Of a DNA stretch of 32,307 bases, positions 1 through 7,600 are shown one piece after another (positions within the stretch are counted from its first letter, which is position 1; each line of letters begins with the position of its first letter). A program made the translations under genes and the position numbers. The notes under the pieces were generated by a model that saw only the letters and a list, made by a program, of their open reading frames with translations, ran no database searches and was not told the DNA's origin. The DNA is from Cryobacterium breve (GTDB taxonomy: Bacteria; Actinomycetota; Actinomycetes; Actinomycetales; Microbacteriaceae). The DNA lies in assembly GCF_004402375.1 (NCBI RefSeq), contig NZ_SOGJ01000035.1, forward strand, positions 1-32,307. The letters are read 5' to 3'.

Positions 1-486
1 GCCGGCTGCCGCGCCGGCCGCGGCTCCCGCTGCTGTTCGTGCCGCGTTGCCGGCGGCGGTCCCGGCGGCAGTGCCCGCCTTGCGTGCGCTGCGGGCATCG
101 CCGGCCTGGCGCTTGGCGGAGGCCAGGTCGAGGCGCAGGTTCCGCATCGCGGCGCTGACCCCCGACCGCACCTCGTCGGCCAGCCGCCGCACGGAGTCGG
201 CAACCTCGGTCTCGAGGTCGTGCAGGTCTCCTTGGCGGGCTTGGAGCTCGGCGCGACCGGCGTCGGTGATCTCATAGACGGTTTTGCGGCCATCCGTCGA
301 CTTGGTGACGAGGCCCTCTTCTTCGAGCTTGGCCAAGCGCGGGTAGATCGTGCCGGCGCTCGGGATGTAAGTGCCGCCGAAGCGGTCGCTGAGCGCCTGG
401 ATCAGCTCGTAACCGTGCCGGGGCTGGTCAGCGAGCAGGCTGAGCAGGTAGAGGCGGAGGCTGCCGTGGGCGAAGACGGGGGTCAT
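1..486 (-). CDS. PadR-family transcriptional regulator (C-terminus cut by window edge)
   Basis: The first 162 residues are visible; the frame stays open to the left edge, so the protein is partial. Residues 1-80 form a PadR-type winged helix: the protein begins MTPVFAHGSLRLYLLSLL, followed by HGYELIQAL and the GTIYPRLAKLEEEGLV wing. A helical part follows (about 85-135, probably the dimerisation coil), then an Ala/Gly-rich tail with AAGTAAG-like runs that leaves the window. The ATG overlaps the TGA of the upstream DUF4097 gene by 4 bp, and a GGGAGG Shine-Dalgarno lies inside that gene's end, so the two are translationally coupled. PadR proteins commonly repress their own operon; the duplicated palindrome upstream of the DUF4097 gene is the likely operator (inference). 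The family call is secure. The ligand is unknown. Confidence 0.93.
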   Translation of the reverse strand, partial: MTPVFAHGSLRLYLLSLLADQPRHGYELIQALSDRFGGTYIPSAGTIYPRLAKLEEEGLVTKSTDGRKTVYEITDAGRAELQARQGDLHDLETEVADSVRRLADEVRSGVSAAMRNLRLDLASAKRQAGDARSARKAGTAAGTAAGNAARTAAGAAAGAAAG

Positions 487-1358
487 TCCCAGACCTCCCC
501 GTTGGCGGGGGCGTCGTCCGCTTCGGCGCCGGCCGGGCCGGTGGCCGCGGGTTCGCCGCTCTGCCGCACCACCGTGATGTCGCCCGAGACCGAGTTGGCC
601 TGCAGCTCGAGCCAGTGGCCCGCGAGGGTTCCGGCGGTGGACTCGTAGCCTTTGCCGAAGGTGCCGCGGATGGTCCGGTCGTCGAGCTGCAGGGTGCCCG
701 AGACGGTGTTCAAGCGGTAGCGGGTGCCCACGTCGGCGCCGAGGCGCACCGTGAGGTTGCCACTGACCGTATTGGTGTTGATGGAGTCGGGCGTGCCCTC
801 GATGTCGAGGAAAACCTCGCTGTTCACCCCGTCGAGACCGAACCGGGTGATGGCCCCGCTCGCCGTGCAATCGCCGGACACCGTGTGCACGATGATGCCG
901 CCCACGTGGCCACGCACCGACATCTCGCCATTCACGGCGTTGAGCTCCAGGTCGCCGGTGACGCCGTCGACCACGATGTCACCCGATACCGTGCTGAGGC
1001 GCACGCCGGTCGTGAGACCGGAGATGAGGGCCTCGGCCGAGATCACGCCCAGCTTCAGGGCCACATCGCGGGGCACCAGGATGCTGACGTCGGCCTTCGC
1101 GGTGCCGCGGAACGAGGCGAACACCTCGAGGAAGTTGTCCCAGCGCAGCTGCGGGTGGTCAATCTCCAGCGTGTCGCCGTCGATCGAGATCTTGAGGTCT
1201 TTGCCGGTCACGCTGTGCACCTCGATGCGCGTGCCGGGTTCGTCGTGGCCGATCACGTCGATCTTGCCGCCGATCATGCCCACCTTGAGCATGCGCACGG
1301 TCTCGACATCGATCACCTTGGCCTGCCCGGGGGTCACGAGCCATTTTTCCAAAGCCAT
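483..1358 (-). CDS. DUF4097-family beta-repeat protein
   Basis: A 291-residue protein with no signal peptide or membrane segment. From about residue 35 it consists of short beta repeats in which a TVSGD-like motif recurs about every 20 residues (TVSGD, NAVNGE, TVSGD, GVNSE, TVSGN, TVSGT, SVSGD). This is the hallmark of DUF4097/DUF4098 'putative adhesin' proteins, which are thought to form right-handed beta solenoids. The ATG at 1358 has a strong AAGGAG Shine-Dalgarno. The frame is open further upstream, but that extension merely translates the operator repeats (a TRYIVN motif twice) and is rejected as start. It is the first gene of a two-gene operon with padR. The acidic Pro/Ala-rich tail (last 25 residues) looks disordered. 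Biochemical role unknown; the genomic pairing with padR is typical. Confidence 0.88.
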   Translation of the reverse strand: MALEKWLVTPGQAKVIDVETVRMLKVGMIGGKIDVIGHDEPGTRIEVHSVTGKDLKISIDGDTLEIDHPQLRWDNFLEVFASFRGTAKADVSILVPRDVALKLGVISAEALISGLTTGVRLSTVSGDIVVDGVTGDLELNAVNGEMSVRGHVGGIIVHTVSGDCTASGAITRFGLDGVNSEVFLDIEGTPDSINTNTVSGNLTVRLGADVGTRYRLNTVSGTLQLDDRTIRGTFGKGYESTAGTLAGHWLELQANSVSGDITVVRQSGEPAATGPAGAEADDAPANGEVWE

Positions 1359-1407
1359 GGAATTCTCCTTAGTGGTGCGGTCTCCGGCAACGGATGCCGA
1401 CCTCATG

Positions 1408-1451
1408 TTCACGATATATCGCGTCTTATTGAGATTCACGATATATCGCGT
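1408..1451 (-). promoter_or_regulatory. Duplicated palindromic operator, probable PadR site
   Basis: The 17-bp sequence TTCACGATATATCGCGT occurs twice, at 1408-1424 and 1435-1451, exactly 27 bp apart start to start. Each copy contains the perfect 10-bp palindrome CGATATATCG. The pair lies 50-94 bp upstream of the DUF4097 start codon, where the promoter should be, and the A/T-rich TATATC core could itself serve as a -10 element. Two identical palindromes in front of a padR operon suggest autorepression (inference). The spacing is not an integral number of helical turns, so the two dimers would lie on different faces. Confidence 0.7.
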
Positions 1452-1541
1452 TTCGGGCGGTGGCAAGCGCCGGGCGGAATTCACGGCCGAATTCTCAGGC
1501 GGGCCTCACATCACGGGTGCCGCCCGCAGCGGGGCTCGGGG
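1452..1541. other. Short gap between the universal-stress gene and the operator repeats
   Basis: This stretch separates the stop of the universal-stress gene (1542) from the operator repeats. It holds two GAATTC words and a weak 6-bp GCGGGC/GCCCGC inverted repeat (1499-1504 and 1522-1527), which may be a poor terminator. I see no gene here. Confidence 0.3.
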
Positions 1542-2303
1542 TCAGCCCCCTGCGGCGGCGCGCTCGGCCGATTCGATGGATTCGACCGGGGCAGCTCGCA
1601 CGGTCAGCAGCGGGATGGCGGACTTGTTGGCGATCTCCCGGGCGACGGTTCCCAGGAAGCGGGAGCGGCGCTGCCGATGCGCGCCGAGCGCGAGGAGGTC
1701 GTAGGCGCCCGAGCCAGCCCGGCGCAGGATCTGGTCGGCGGCGGCGCCCGTGGCCCGCGTGCTGTACGGATGCACCGCCAGGTCGGCGAGGCGGGTCGCG
1801 GCGACGGACTGAATTCCGGCGGCGATGCGGTCGAGCTTCTCCGGGGCGGTGTCGAGGGCGGTGTCGTAGTCCAGAACCGTGAGCAGGGTCACGGTCTGGA
1901 GGCGGGCCCCGAGGAGCAACACGGTCGTGACAGCCGCATGGTCGGCCGCCTCAGAACCGTCGATGCAGACCAGAACACGCACGTCTCCCTCGAGGGATTC
2001 CCCGGGCACCACGGCCGCCTCGGCCAGCTCCTCCCGCTCAAGAAAGACGGCCAGCCCGGCCAGCGCGATGGCGAACGGGCCCGCGGCCAGACCGAGCACC
2101 AGCCAGATCGGGGCGTCGTGGCCGCGGCGGATCATCACGAATGCTGCCGCCAGTCCCACCAGGACCCAACCGACCACCACCAGGAGCGGTGTCACCCAGA
2201 CGCCTTCTGCCCACATGCTTTCAGCATTGGCGGCCGGTGCCGAACCCGCAAGGGGACCGGATGGGGCATCCGTTGTCTCCGGCCCGAGCCGGGTGTTCTG
2301 CAC
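1542..2303 (-). CDS. Membrane-anchored universal stress protein (UspA domain)
   Basis: A 253-residue protein from a GTG start 3 nt after the stop of the CPBP-like gene. An alternative ATG at 2216 would remove 29 residues without losing any domain; neither start has a strong Shine-Dalgarno. Residues about 35-90 contain two hydrophobic helices (VTPLLVVVGWVLVGLAAAFVMI and WLVLGLAAGPFAIALAGLAVF). A UspA-like fold fills residues 105-240: VRVLVCIDGSEAAD is strand 1, and DLLALGAHRQRRSRFLGTVAREI is the equivalent of the nucleotide-binding loop. In ATP-binding Usp proteins this loop reads G-x2-G-x9-G-(S/T); here the second glycine is missing (GAHRQ), so nucleotide binding is doubtful. The IPLLTV strand closes the fold. 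The domain would face the cytoplasm. It is probably co-transcribed with the upstream CPBP gene. Confidence 0.8.
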   Translation of the reverse strand: MQNTRLGPETTDAPSGPLAGSAPAANAESMWAEGVWVTPLLVVVGWVLVGLAAAFVMIRRGHDAPIWLVLGLAAGPFAIALAGLAVFLEREELAEAAVVPGESLEGDVRVLVCIDGSEAADHAAVTTVLLLGARLQTVTLLTVLDYDTALDTAPEKLDRIAAGIQSVAATRLADLAVHPYSTRATGAAADQILRRAGSGAYDLLALGAHRQRRSRFLGTVAREIANKSAIPLLTVRAAPVESIESAERAAAGG

Positions 2304-2306
2304 GGT

Positions 2307-3194
2307 CTAATAGAGGAAGATCGGCAGCCAGTCGCGGGTGTGGGCGTGAACAATCACGAGGAAGACCACCGCGTCGAAGAGCAGGTGCACGACCACGACG
2401 TAGGTGAGCGAATTGGTGAGCTTGAACGTGTAGCCCTGCAGCAGCGCGAAGGGGAACGTCATCAGCGGCCCCCAGCTCTGATAGCCCAGTTCCCACAGGA
2501 AGGAGGTGAAGATCACGGCCTGCAGAAGGTTGGCCTGCCAGTCGGGGAAATGGCGTCTGAACAAGGCGAAGGCTGTGCAGATGAAGAAGAGTTCATCCCA
2601 GATGCCGACGAAGCCGACACCCACGAAGAGCCGGGCGATCTCGTCGGGGGCGGTCACGGTGGGCCAGTTCAGGTAGGCGCCCGAGCGGATGAAATAGGTC
2701 GGCAGGATCACGTAGCCCAGCAGCAGCACAAGCGGCAGGTACCAGCGTTCGAGGGTGGTCCAGCGCTGGCCGGTGCGGATCGGAAACCGGATGGCATGGT
2801 CGCCGAAGGCGTAGCGGGAGAGTAGGTAGGGCACGAGCACAGCGAGGGTCAGCACGGTGCCCATCAACGCCATGTTCGGGTAGCTGATGTCGGCCTCGAC
2901 CGAGATGGTGCTGATGATCAGCAGGCCGATCGCGAGCAGGAGCAGATCCTTGAACAGAGGTCGATCCAGCACGAACGCGAGCCCGAGAGCGGCCGCGAGC
3001 AGCGCGTAGCCGGGGATCGGTGCGCGCACCCCGAACAGCAGCACGGCCGACGCGGCGAGCAGCGCCGCCGGCACGAGTCCCCAGGAGGCGCGGGGGCGCA
3101 TCCGTTCGCCCGGTGTAGCCGGCCCGGCACCGGCACGGGCACCGGCACCGGTGCCCGTGCTCGTGCCGGTTGCCCGCTTCGCGCCATCGCCCAT
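2307..3194 (-). CDS. CPBP/CAAX-protease-like integral membrane protein, degenerate motif 1
   Basis: A 295-residue polytopic membrane protein with about 7-8 hydrophobic segments. The C-terminal half resembles the CPBP (Abi/CAAX protease, type II Rce1-like) family: WDELFFICTAFALFRR replaces the catalytic EExxxR helix, FTSFLWELGY sits at the FxxxH position, and HLLFDAVV matches the HxxxD/N helix. The first Glu of the EE pair is Asp and the histidine of the second motif is not evident, so protease activity is uncertain. The ATG at 3194 is the first good start, with GGGAGAG about 15 nt upstream. The N-terminus (residues about 8-30) is a low-complexity Thr/Gly/Ala tract encoded by a GCACCG-rich repeat. 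The stop lies 3 nt before the universal-stress gene, so the two form an operon. Confidence 0.72.
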   Translation of the reverse strand: MGDGAKRATGTSTGTGAGARAGAGPATPGERMRPRASWGLVPAALLAASAVLLFGVRAPIPGYALLAAALGLAFVLDRPLFKDLLLLAIGLLIISTISVEADISYPNMALMGTVLTLAVLVPYLLSRYAFGDHAIRFPIRTGQRWTTLERWYLPLVLLLGYVILPTYFIRSGAYLNWPTVTAPDEIARLFVGVGFVGIWDELFFICTAFALFRRHFPDWQANLLQAVIFTSFLWELGYQSWGPLMTFPFALLQGYTFKLTNSLTYVVVVHLLFDAVVFLVIVHAHTRDWLPIFLY

Positions 3195-3230
3195 GGAATA
3201 TGGTATCCACTCTCCCGGAGATAGGGCGGT

Positions 3231-3317
3231 GAACCAATTCGACGGAGATTGTGGAAAAAAGGCACGGTTTGCGAGGTTTTCGGGCCGTTTTGGGCAAAAT
3301 CTCCGTCGAATTCGTTC
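3231..3317. repeat. Inverted-repeat element, family 1, copy A
   Basis: This 87-bp intergenic element has near-perfect inverted arms of 22-23 bp: 3231-3252 and 3295-3317, sharing AATTCGACGGAGATT on opposite strands. The centre of about 42 bp is unrelated to the arms. Copy B (4453-4538) has the same arms and almost the same length but a diverged centre. The element lies between the YczE-type gene and the CPBP gene, both on the minus strand. No protein is encoded. The form suggests a small non-autonomous mobile hairpin (MITE or REP-like) or a conserved structural element. The transposing enzyme, if any, is not in the window. Confidence 0.75.
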
Positions 3318-3401
3318 GGGCGAACGCGGCACCCGTCGACGCCCGCGCCGGCAGCCTGACCCGCACGATCGCAAACTTCTGCGCGGAGCCCCGCGCTCGA
3401 G

Positions 3402-4061
3402 TCAGTTTGCGGGGCTGTCGATGGATGGGTCGGAGGGGAGCACCGAACCCTCGAGGGTCTCCTCGAGCCGAGGGTCGTCGGCTGTGGTCAAGGTGATCGC
3501 GAAGAACGGGATGGTCCAATGGCAGAGCGGCCCCACGAGCAGGGCGAACAGCACCGTGCCGATGCCAACGTTGCCGCCGAGCGCCCAGCCGATGCTGAGG
3601 ACGGTCACCTCGATGCCCGTGCGCACGATCCAGATGCGCCAGCCGGTGCGCTTGTGCAGACCAGTCATCAACCCGTCACGCGGGCCGGGGCCGAAATGTG
3701 CGCCGATATAGAGGCCCGTGGCGATCGCCAGGACCAGCAGCCCCGCCGCGAACAGGATGATGCGCACCCAGAGATCGAGACCCGTCGGGATGAGCCAGAG
3801 CCCGACATCCGCCGCCGGCCCGACCAGGAGGGCATTCAGGATTGTGCCCACCCCCGGTTTCTGGCGTAGCGGGATCCAGAGCAGCAGCACCACGCCGCTG
3901 ATCAGGATGGTGACCAGGCCGAATCCGAGGCCGGTGCGGCCCGAGATGCCCTGGGTGAGCACGTCCCACGGGGCCACGCCGATCTCGCCGCGCACGATCA
4001 GGGCGATCCCCAGGCCGTACAGGAAGAGGCCGATGAGGAGCTGGGCGAGGCGACGGGTCAT
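3402..4061 (-). CDS. YczE/YitT-type integral membrane protein
   Basis: A 219-residue membrane protein with five or six hydrophobic helices. The N-terminus LLIGLFLYGLGIALIVRGEIGVAPWDVLTQGIS and the later GLYIGAHFGPGPRDGLMTGL are characteristic of the YczE family, where GVAPWDV and GPGPRDGL are the conserved loops. The family has no established biochemical function. The chosen start is the ATG at 4061, preceded by GGA 5-7 nt upstream; an in-frame GTG at 4073 would add four residues. The C-terminal 30 residues are acidic and hydrophilic (DDPRLEETLEGS). It is separated by 115 bp from dodecin upstream and by family 1 element A from the CPBP gene downstream, so it may be its own transcription unit. 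Confidence 0.85.
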   Translation of the reverse strand: MTRRLAQLLIGLFLYGLGIALIVRGEIGVAPWDVLTQGISGRTGLGFGLVTILISGVVLLLWIPLRQKPGVGTILNALLVGPAADVGLWLIPTGLDLWVRIILFAAGLLVLAIATGLYIGAHFGPGPRDGLMTGLHKRTGWRIWIVRTGIEVTVLSIGWALGGNVGIGTVLFALLVGPLCHWTIPFFAITLTTADDPRLEETLEGSVLPSDPSIDSPAN

Positions 4062-4134
4062 GGAAGTCCACACTATTGGTCCGCCATCACGTTGCCCTGC
4101 CCACCCTGCCGGACGAGGCGGGGCCGCCCGCAGT

Positions 4135-4165
4135 CCCTGGCGGCCTGCCTGGCCGGCCGCCAGGG
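4135..4165 (-). terminator. GC-rich hairpin downstream of dodecin
   Basis: A perfect 11-bp inverted repeat (CCCTGGCGGCC at 4135-4145 and GGCCGCCAGGG at 4155-4165) has a 9-nt loop. It begins 12 nt after the dodecin stop on the minus strand. There is no T-tract, as is usual for actinobacterial terminators. It would separate dodecin from the YczE-type gene. Confidence 0.6.
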
Positions 4166-4176
4166 CGCGGCGCGCC

Positions 4177-4380
4177 TCAGTCGTCGAGAACGAACGTGAC
4201 CTCGATCACGACGTTGAACGAGGTGATTTCGCCGTCGGTCACCTCCACCTTCTGCTCCTTGACCCAGGCGCCGGAGACTCCGCGCAGGGTCTTGCTCGCC
4301 CGGGCGACGCCGGTGGCGACGGCATCCTCGAAGGATTCGTCGGACCGGATGCTGAGTGTGGTTACGCGTGCAACAGACAT
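4177..4380 (-). CDS. Dodecin (flavin-storing dodecamer)
   Basis: A 67-residue protein matching the dodecin family over its whole length: MSVARVTTLSIRSDESFEDAVATGVARASKTLRGVSGAWVKEQKVEV, followed by GEITSFNVVIEVTFVLD. Dodecins form hollow 12-mers that bind flavins and buffer free FMN/FAD or lumichrome in the cytosol. The family aromatic, usually Trp, that stacks on the flavin appears here as W39 in the VSGAWVKEQ strand. The start is the ATG at 4380 with AAGGAG 6 nt upstream. The gene is divergent from the RND exporter across a 226-bp region that contains family 1 element B. Confidence 0.95.
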   Translation of the reverse strand: MSVARVTTLSIRSDESFEDAVATGVARASKTLRGVSGAWVKEQKVEVTDGEITSFNVVIEVTFVLDD

Positions 4381-4452
4381 GGTTGCTCCTTGTCGTTCGG
4401 GTTGATGGGGCTTCTTGCGGGCGAGCGTACGCCCCTCCGTCGTCCTCGGGTC

Positions 4453-4538
4453 GAACGAATTCGACGGTCATTTTGCCGGCTTCGGCCCCTCAGGCGTCAA
4501 AAGCGGCACCAGATCGCAAAATCTCCGTCGAATTCGTC
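4453..4538. repeat. Inverted-repeat element, family 1, copy B
   Basis: This 86-bp element has inverted arms at 4453-4477 and 4516-4538. The right arm read on the minus strand is CGAATTCGACGGAGATTTTG, which is the copy A arm. The left arm differs at two positions (GGTCATTTTG instead of GGAGATTTTG). Its centre differs from copy A except for a GGCCC and a GGCACC-like word. It lies in the divergent region between dodecin and the RND gene, so it cannot be a simple transcription terminator shared with copy A. Confidence 0.75.
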
Positions 4539-4594
4539 AAGCCGATAGACAGCGACGGATGCCTTGGCCGGGAAGGCTGCACTCTCTGCAATGG

Positions 4595-4607
4595 GATACT
4601 TAACGGG
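4595..4607 (+). promoter_or_regulatory. Probable -10 element for a leaderless RND transcript
   Basis: GATACT at 4595-4600 resembles a -10 hexamer. A start 6-7 nt downstream of its end falls on the GTG start codon at 4607. No Shine-Dalgarno precedes that codon, so the mRNA is probably leaderless, as is common in actinobacteria. I see no good -35 hexamer. Confidence 0.45.
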
Positions 4608-7600
4608 TGCATTTTCTCGCAGTCTTGAGCATGAAGAACCGGGCGCTGATCGCGCTAATCACCATCGTCGTCGCCATTTTCGGCAGCCTCGCCCTGACCA
4701 GCCTCAAGCAGGAGCTCATCCCCTCGCTGCAGCTGCCGCAGCTTGTAGTCTCGACGAGCTATCCGGGGGCGTCCCCCGAGGTGGTCAACGACGACGTCTC
4801 GACACCGATCGAGACGGCGATCCAGGGCATCCCGGGCCTCGAATCCACCTCGACGACCAGCAGCACCAACACGTCCTTGGTGAGTGCCACGTTCACCTAT
4901 GGCACCGACCTGGTCAAGGTGGAATCCCGCATCAGCCAGGCCATCAACCGCATCAAGTCGACCATGCCGGAGAACCTCGACCCGCAGGTGCTCTCCGGCA
5001 GCATCGACGACTTCCCGGTGCTTTCTCTAGCCGTTTCCGGCGACTCCGAGACCCTTGCCGACGACCTCAAGCGCAGTGTGCTCGGCGACATCCGTGACGT
5101 GGAGGGCGTGCGCGAGGCAGCCCTCGTCGGCGACGTCGGCCGCCGCGTGACCATCACCCCGGATGCCGCGAAGCTGGCCGAACGCGGCCTCAGCAGCCAG
5201 GACATCCGCAGTGCGCTGCAGCAGAACGGGTCGCTGATCCCGGCCGGTTCGCTGACCGAAGGCGACACGACCCTCTCAGTGCAGACCGGTTCGAAGCTCG
5301 GCGAGGCCGAGGACATCGCGGCACTGCCGATCCTCGCCCAGGCGCCCGGCGCGGGCCTGACCACCATCGGCGACGTCGCCAACGTCGCCGTCGGCGAAAA
5401 CCCGATCGCGAGCATTTCCCGCGTCGACGGACAGCCGGCCCTGACCATCTCGGTCACCAAGGTGCCCGCGGCGAACACGGTCGACGTGTCCGAGGCCGTG
5501 CGCGCGATCCTGCCTGACCTCGAGGCGGCCGTCTCCGGCGCGACCTTCACTGTGGTCTTCGACCAGGCTCCCTTCATCCAGGAATCGATCGACGCGCTCA
5601 CCGAGGAGGGTTTACTCGGGCTGATCTTCGCGGTGCTCGTGATCCTTGTCTTCCTGCTCTCGGTACGGGCGACCCTGGTCACCGCGATCTCGATCCCGAC
5701 CTCGGTGTTGATCACCTTCATCGGCCTGCAGAGTGTGGGCTATTCGCTGAACATCCTCACCCTCGGTGCTCTCACCATCGCGATCGGGCGCGTCGTCGAC
5801 GACTCCATCGTGGTGATCGAGAACATCACCCGTAACCTGGTCGAGGGCGTCGACCGAGCCGCGACCATCGTGCGCGCGGTGCGCGAGGTGGCCGGGGCGA
5901 TCACGGCATCCACCATCACCACCGTCACCGTGTTCCTGCCGATCGCGTTCGTCGGAGGCTCGACCGGCGAGCTGTTCCGGCCATTCGCCCTCACGGTCTC
6001 GATCGCCCTGCTCGCTTCGCTGCTGGTGTCGCTGACCATCGTGCCTGTGCTCGCCTATTGGTTCCTGCGTCCGGCCAAGGCGCCCGCACCGGCCGAGCCT
6101 GCCGTGGTGGAGCCAGTCGAATCCCCCCGCGTGCTCACTGCGCCGGACTCTGCGATCTCGGCAAGTTCGGTCACAGAACCCGCCAGCGCCTCGCGCCGCA
6201 CCCGCCACAACGGCACCGCGGCCGCCCCTGTGGAGGAACGCCCCAGCCGTCTGCAGACGGGGTACCTCCCGGTCATCCGCTGGACCCTGAACCACGCCGT
6301 CGCGACGCTCCTGGTCGCGGTGCTCGTGCTCGGTGGCACGGTGGCACTGATTCCGTATATGAAGGTCAACTTCCTCGGCTCGAGCGGGCAGACCACGTTC
6401 CAGGTCACGCAGACCCTGCCGGTCGGCACCAGCCTCGCCGCTCAGGATGAGGCCTCCACGGCTGCCGAGGCGACCCTTCGCGGCACCGACGGCGTCGAGA
6501 TCGTGCAGGTCACCATTGGCGGCGGCAACGCGCTGGCCGCCTTCGGTGGCGGCGGCGTCTCGTCGAGCACCGTGACCTACTCGATCACGACCGACGGGGA
6601 GGCCAACCCCGACGAGGTGCAGGATACCGTGCGCGACTCGCTCACGGCACTGGATGGAAGCGGCGAATTCTCCGTCTCGTCCGGCGGCGGGTTCGGCGGG
6701 TCATCCGATATCGCCGTGGACGTGACCGCCGCCACGAACGCCGACCTGCAGACCGCCACCGACGCGGTGCTCGCCTCCGTTGAGGACCTCGACGCGATCA
6801 AGGAGAGCTCGAGCAACCTCGCGGCCTCGCGCCCCTATATCGCGGTGACCGTCAACCGAGATGCCGCGGGCGCCGCGGGCCTGAGCGAGCTCGCCCTCGG
6901 CACGCTGGTGTCGCAGGCGATGCAGCCGAGCGTGATCGGATCCATCGTGATCGACGAGACGACGCTGTCGGTCTACCTGCAGACGGATGCGCCGCCGACC
7001 ACGACGGCCGAGCTGTCCGCCCTGCAGATCCCGACTCTGGCCGGACCGGTGTCCCTGGACACTCTGGCCACCGTCGAGCAAGTGGAGGGGCCGTCGACCC
7101 TCACGACGACGAAGGGACTCCGCACGGCGACCGTGTCCGCCACCCCCAACATCGACGACCTGGGTGCGGCCAACACGCAGATGACCGCAGCCCTGGCCGA
7201 CACCGACCTGCCGGAGGGCGCGACCGCCACGCTCGGCGGCGTCACGGCAGATCAGGCCGAAGCATTCGCGCAGCTTGGGCTGGCGTTGCTGATCGCCATC
7301 CTGATCGTCTACATCGTGATGGTGGCGACATTCCGGTCACTTCTGCAGCCGTTGCTGCTGCTGGTGTCGGTGCCGTTTGCGGCGACAGGTGCGATCGCCC
7401 TACAGGTGATCACCGGCATCCCGCTGGGCGTGCCCTCGCTGATCGGCGTGCTGATGCTGATCGGCATCGTCGTGACCAACGCGATCGTCCTGATCGACCT
7501 GGTCAACCAGTACCGGCGCAGTGGGCAGTCCGTGCGCGATGCATTGGTCAACGGCTCGTCCCGTCGTCTGCGACCGATCCTGATGACGGCGCTCGCCACC

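Noticed and set aside
1359..1484. N-terminal extension of the DUF4097 protein with a TRYIVN repeat
   Set aside because: The repeat is only the translation of the 27-bp-spaced operator copies; the ATG at 1358 has a strong Shine-Dalgarno.
615..2825. 736-codon open frame on the plus strand
   Set aside because: It runs antisense across the DUF4097, universal-stress and CPBP genes, whose family motifs are clear. Its translation is His/Gly/Arg-rich without domains, a usual artefact of high GC.
3231..4538. Reading the family 1 elements as rho-independent terminators
   Set aside because: One copy lies in a divergent promoter region and neither has a T-tract; the loops are about 40 nt.
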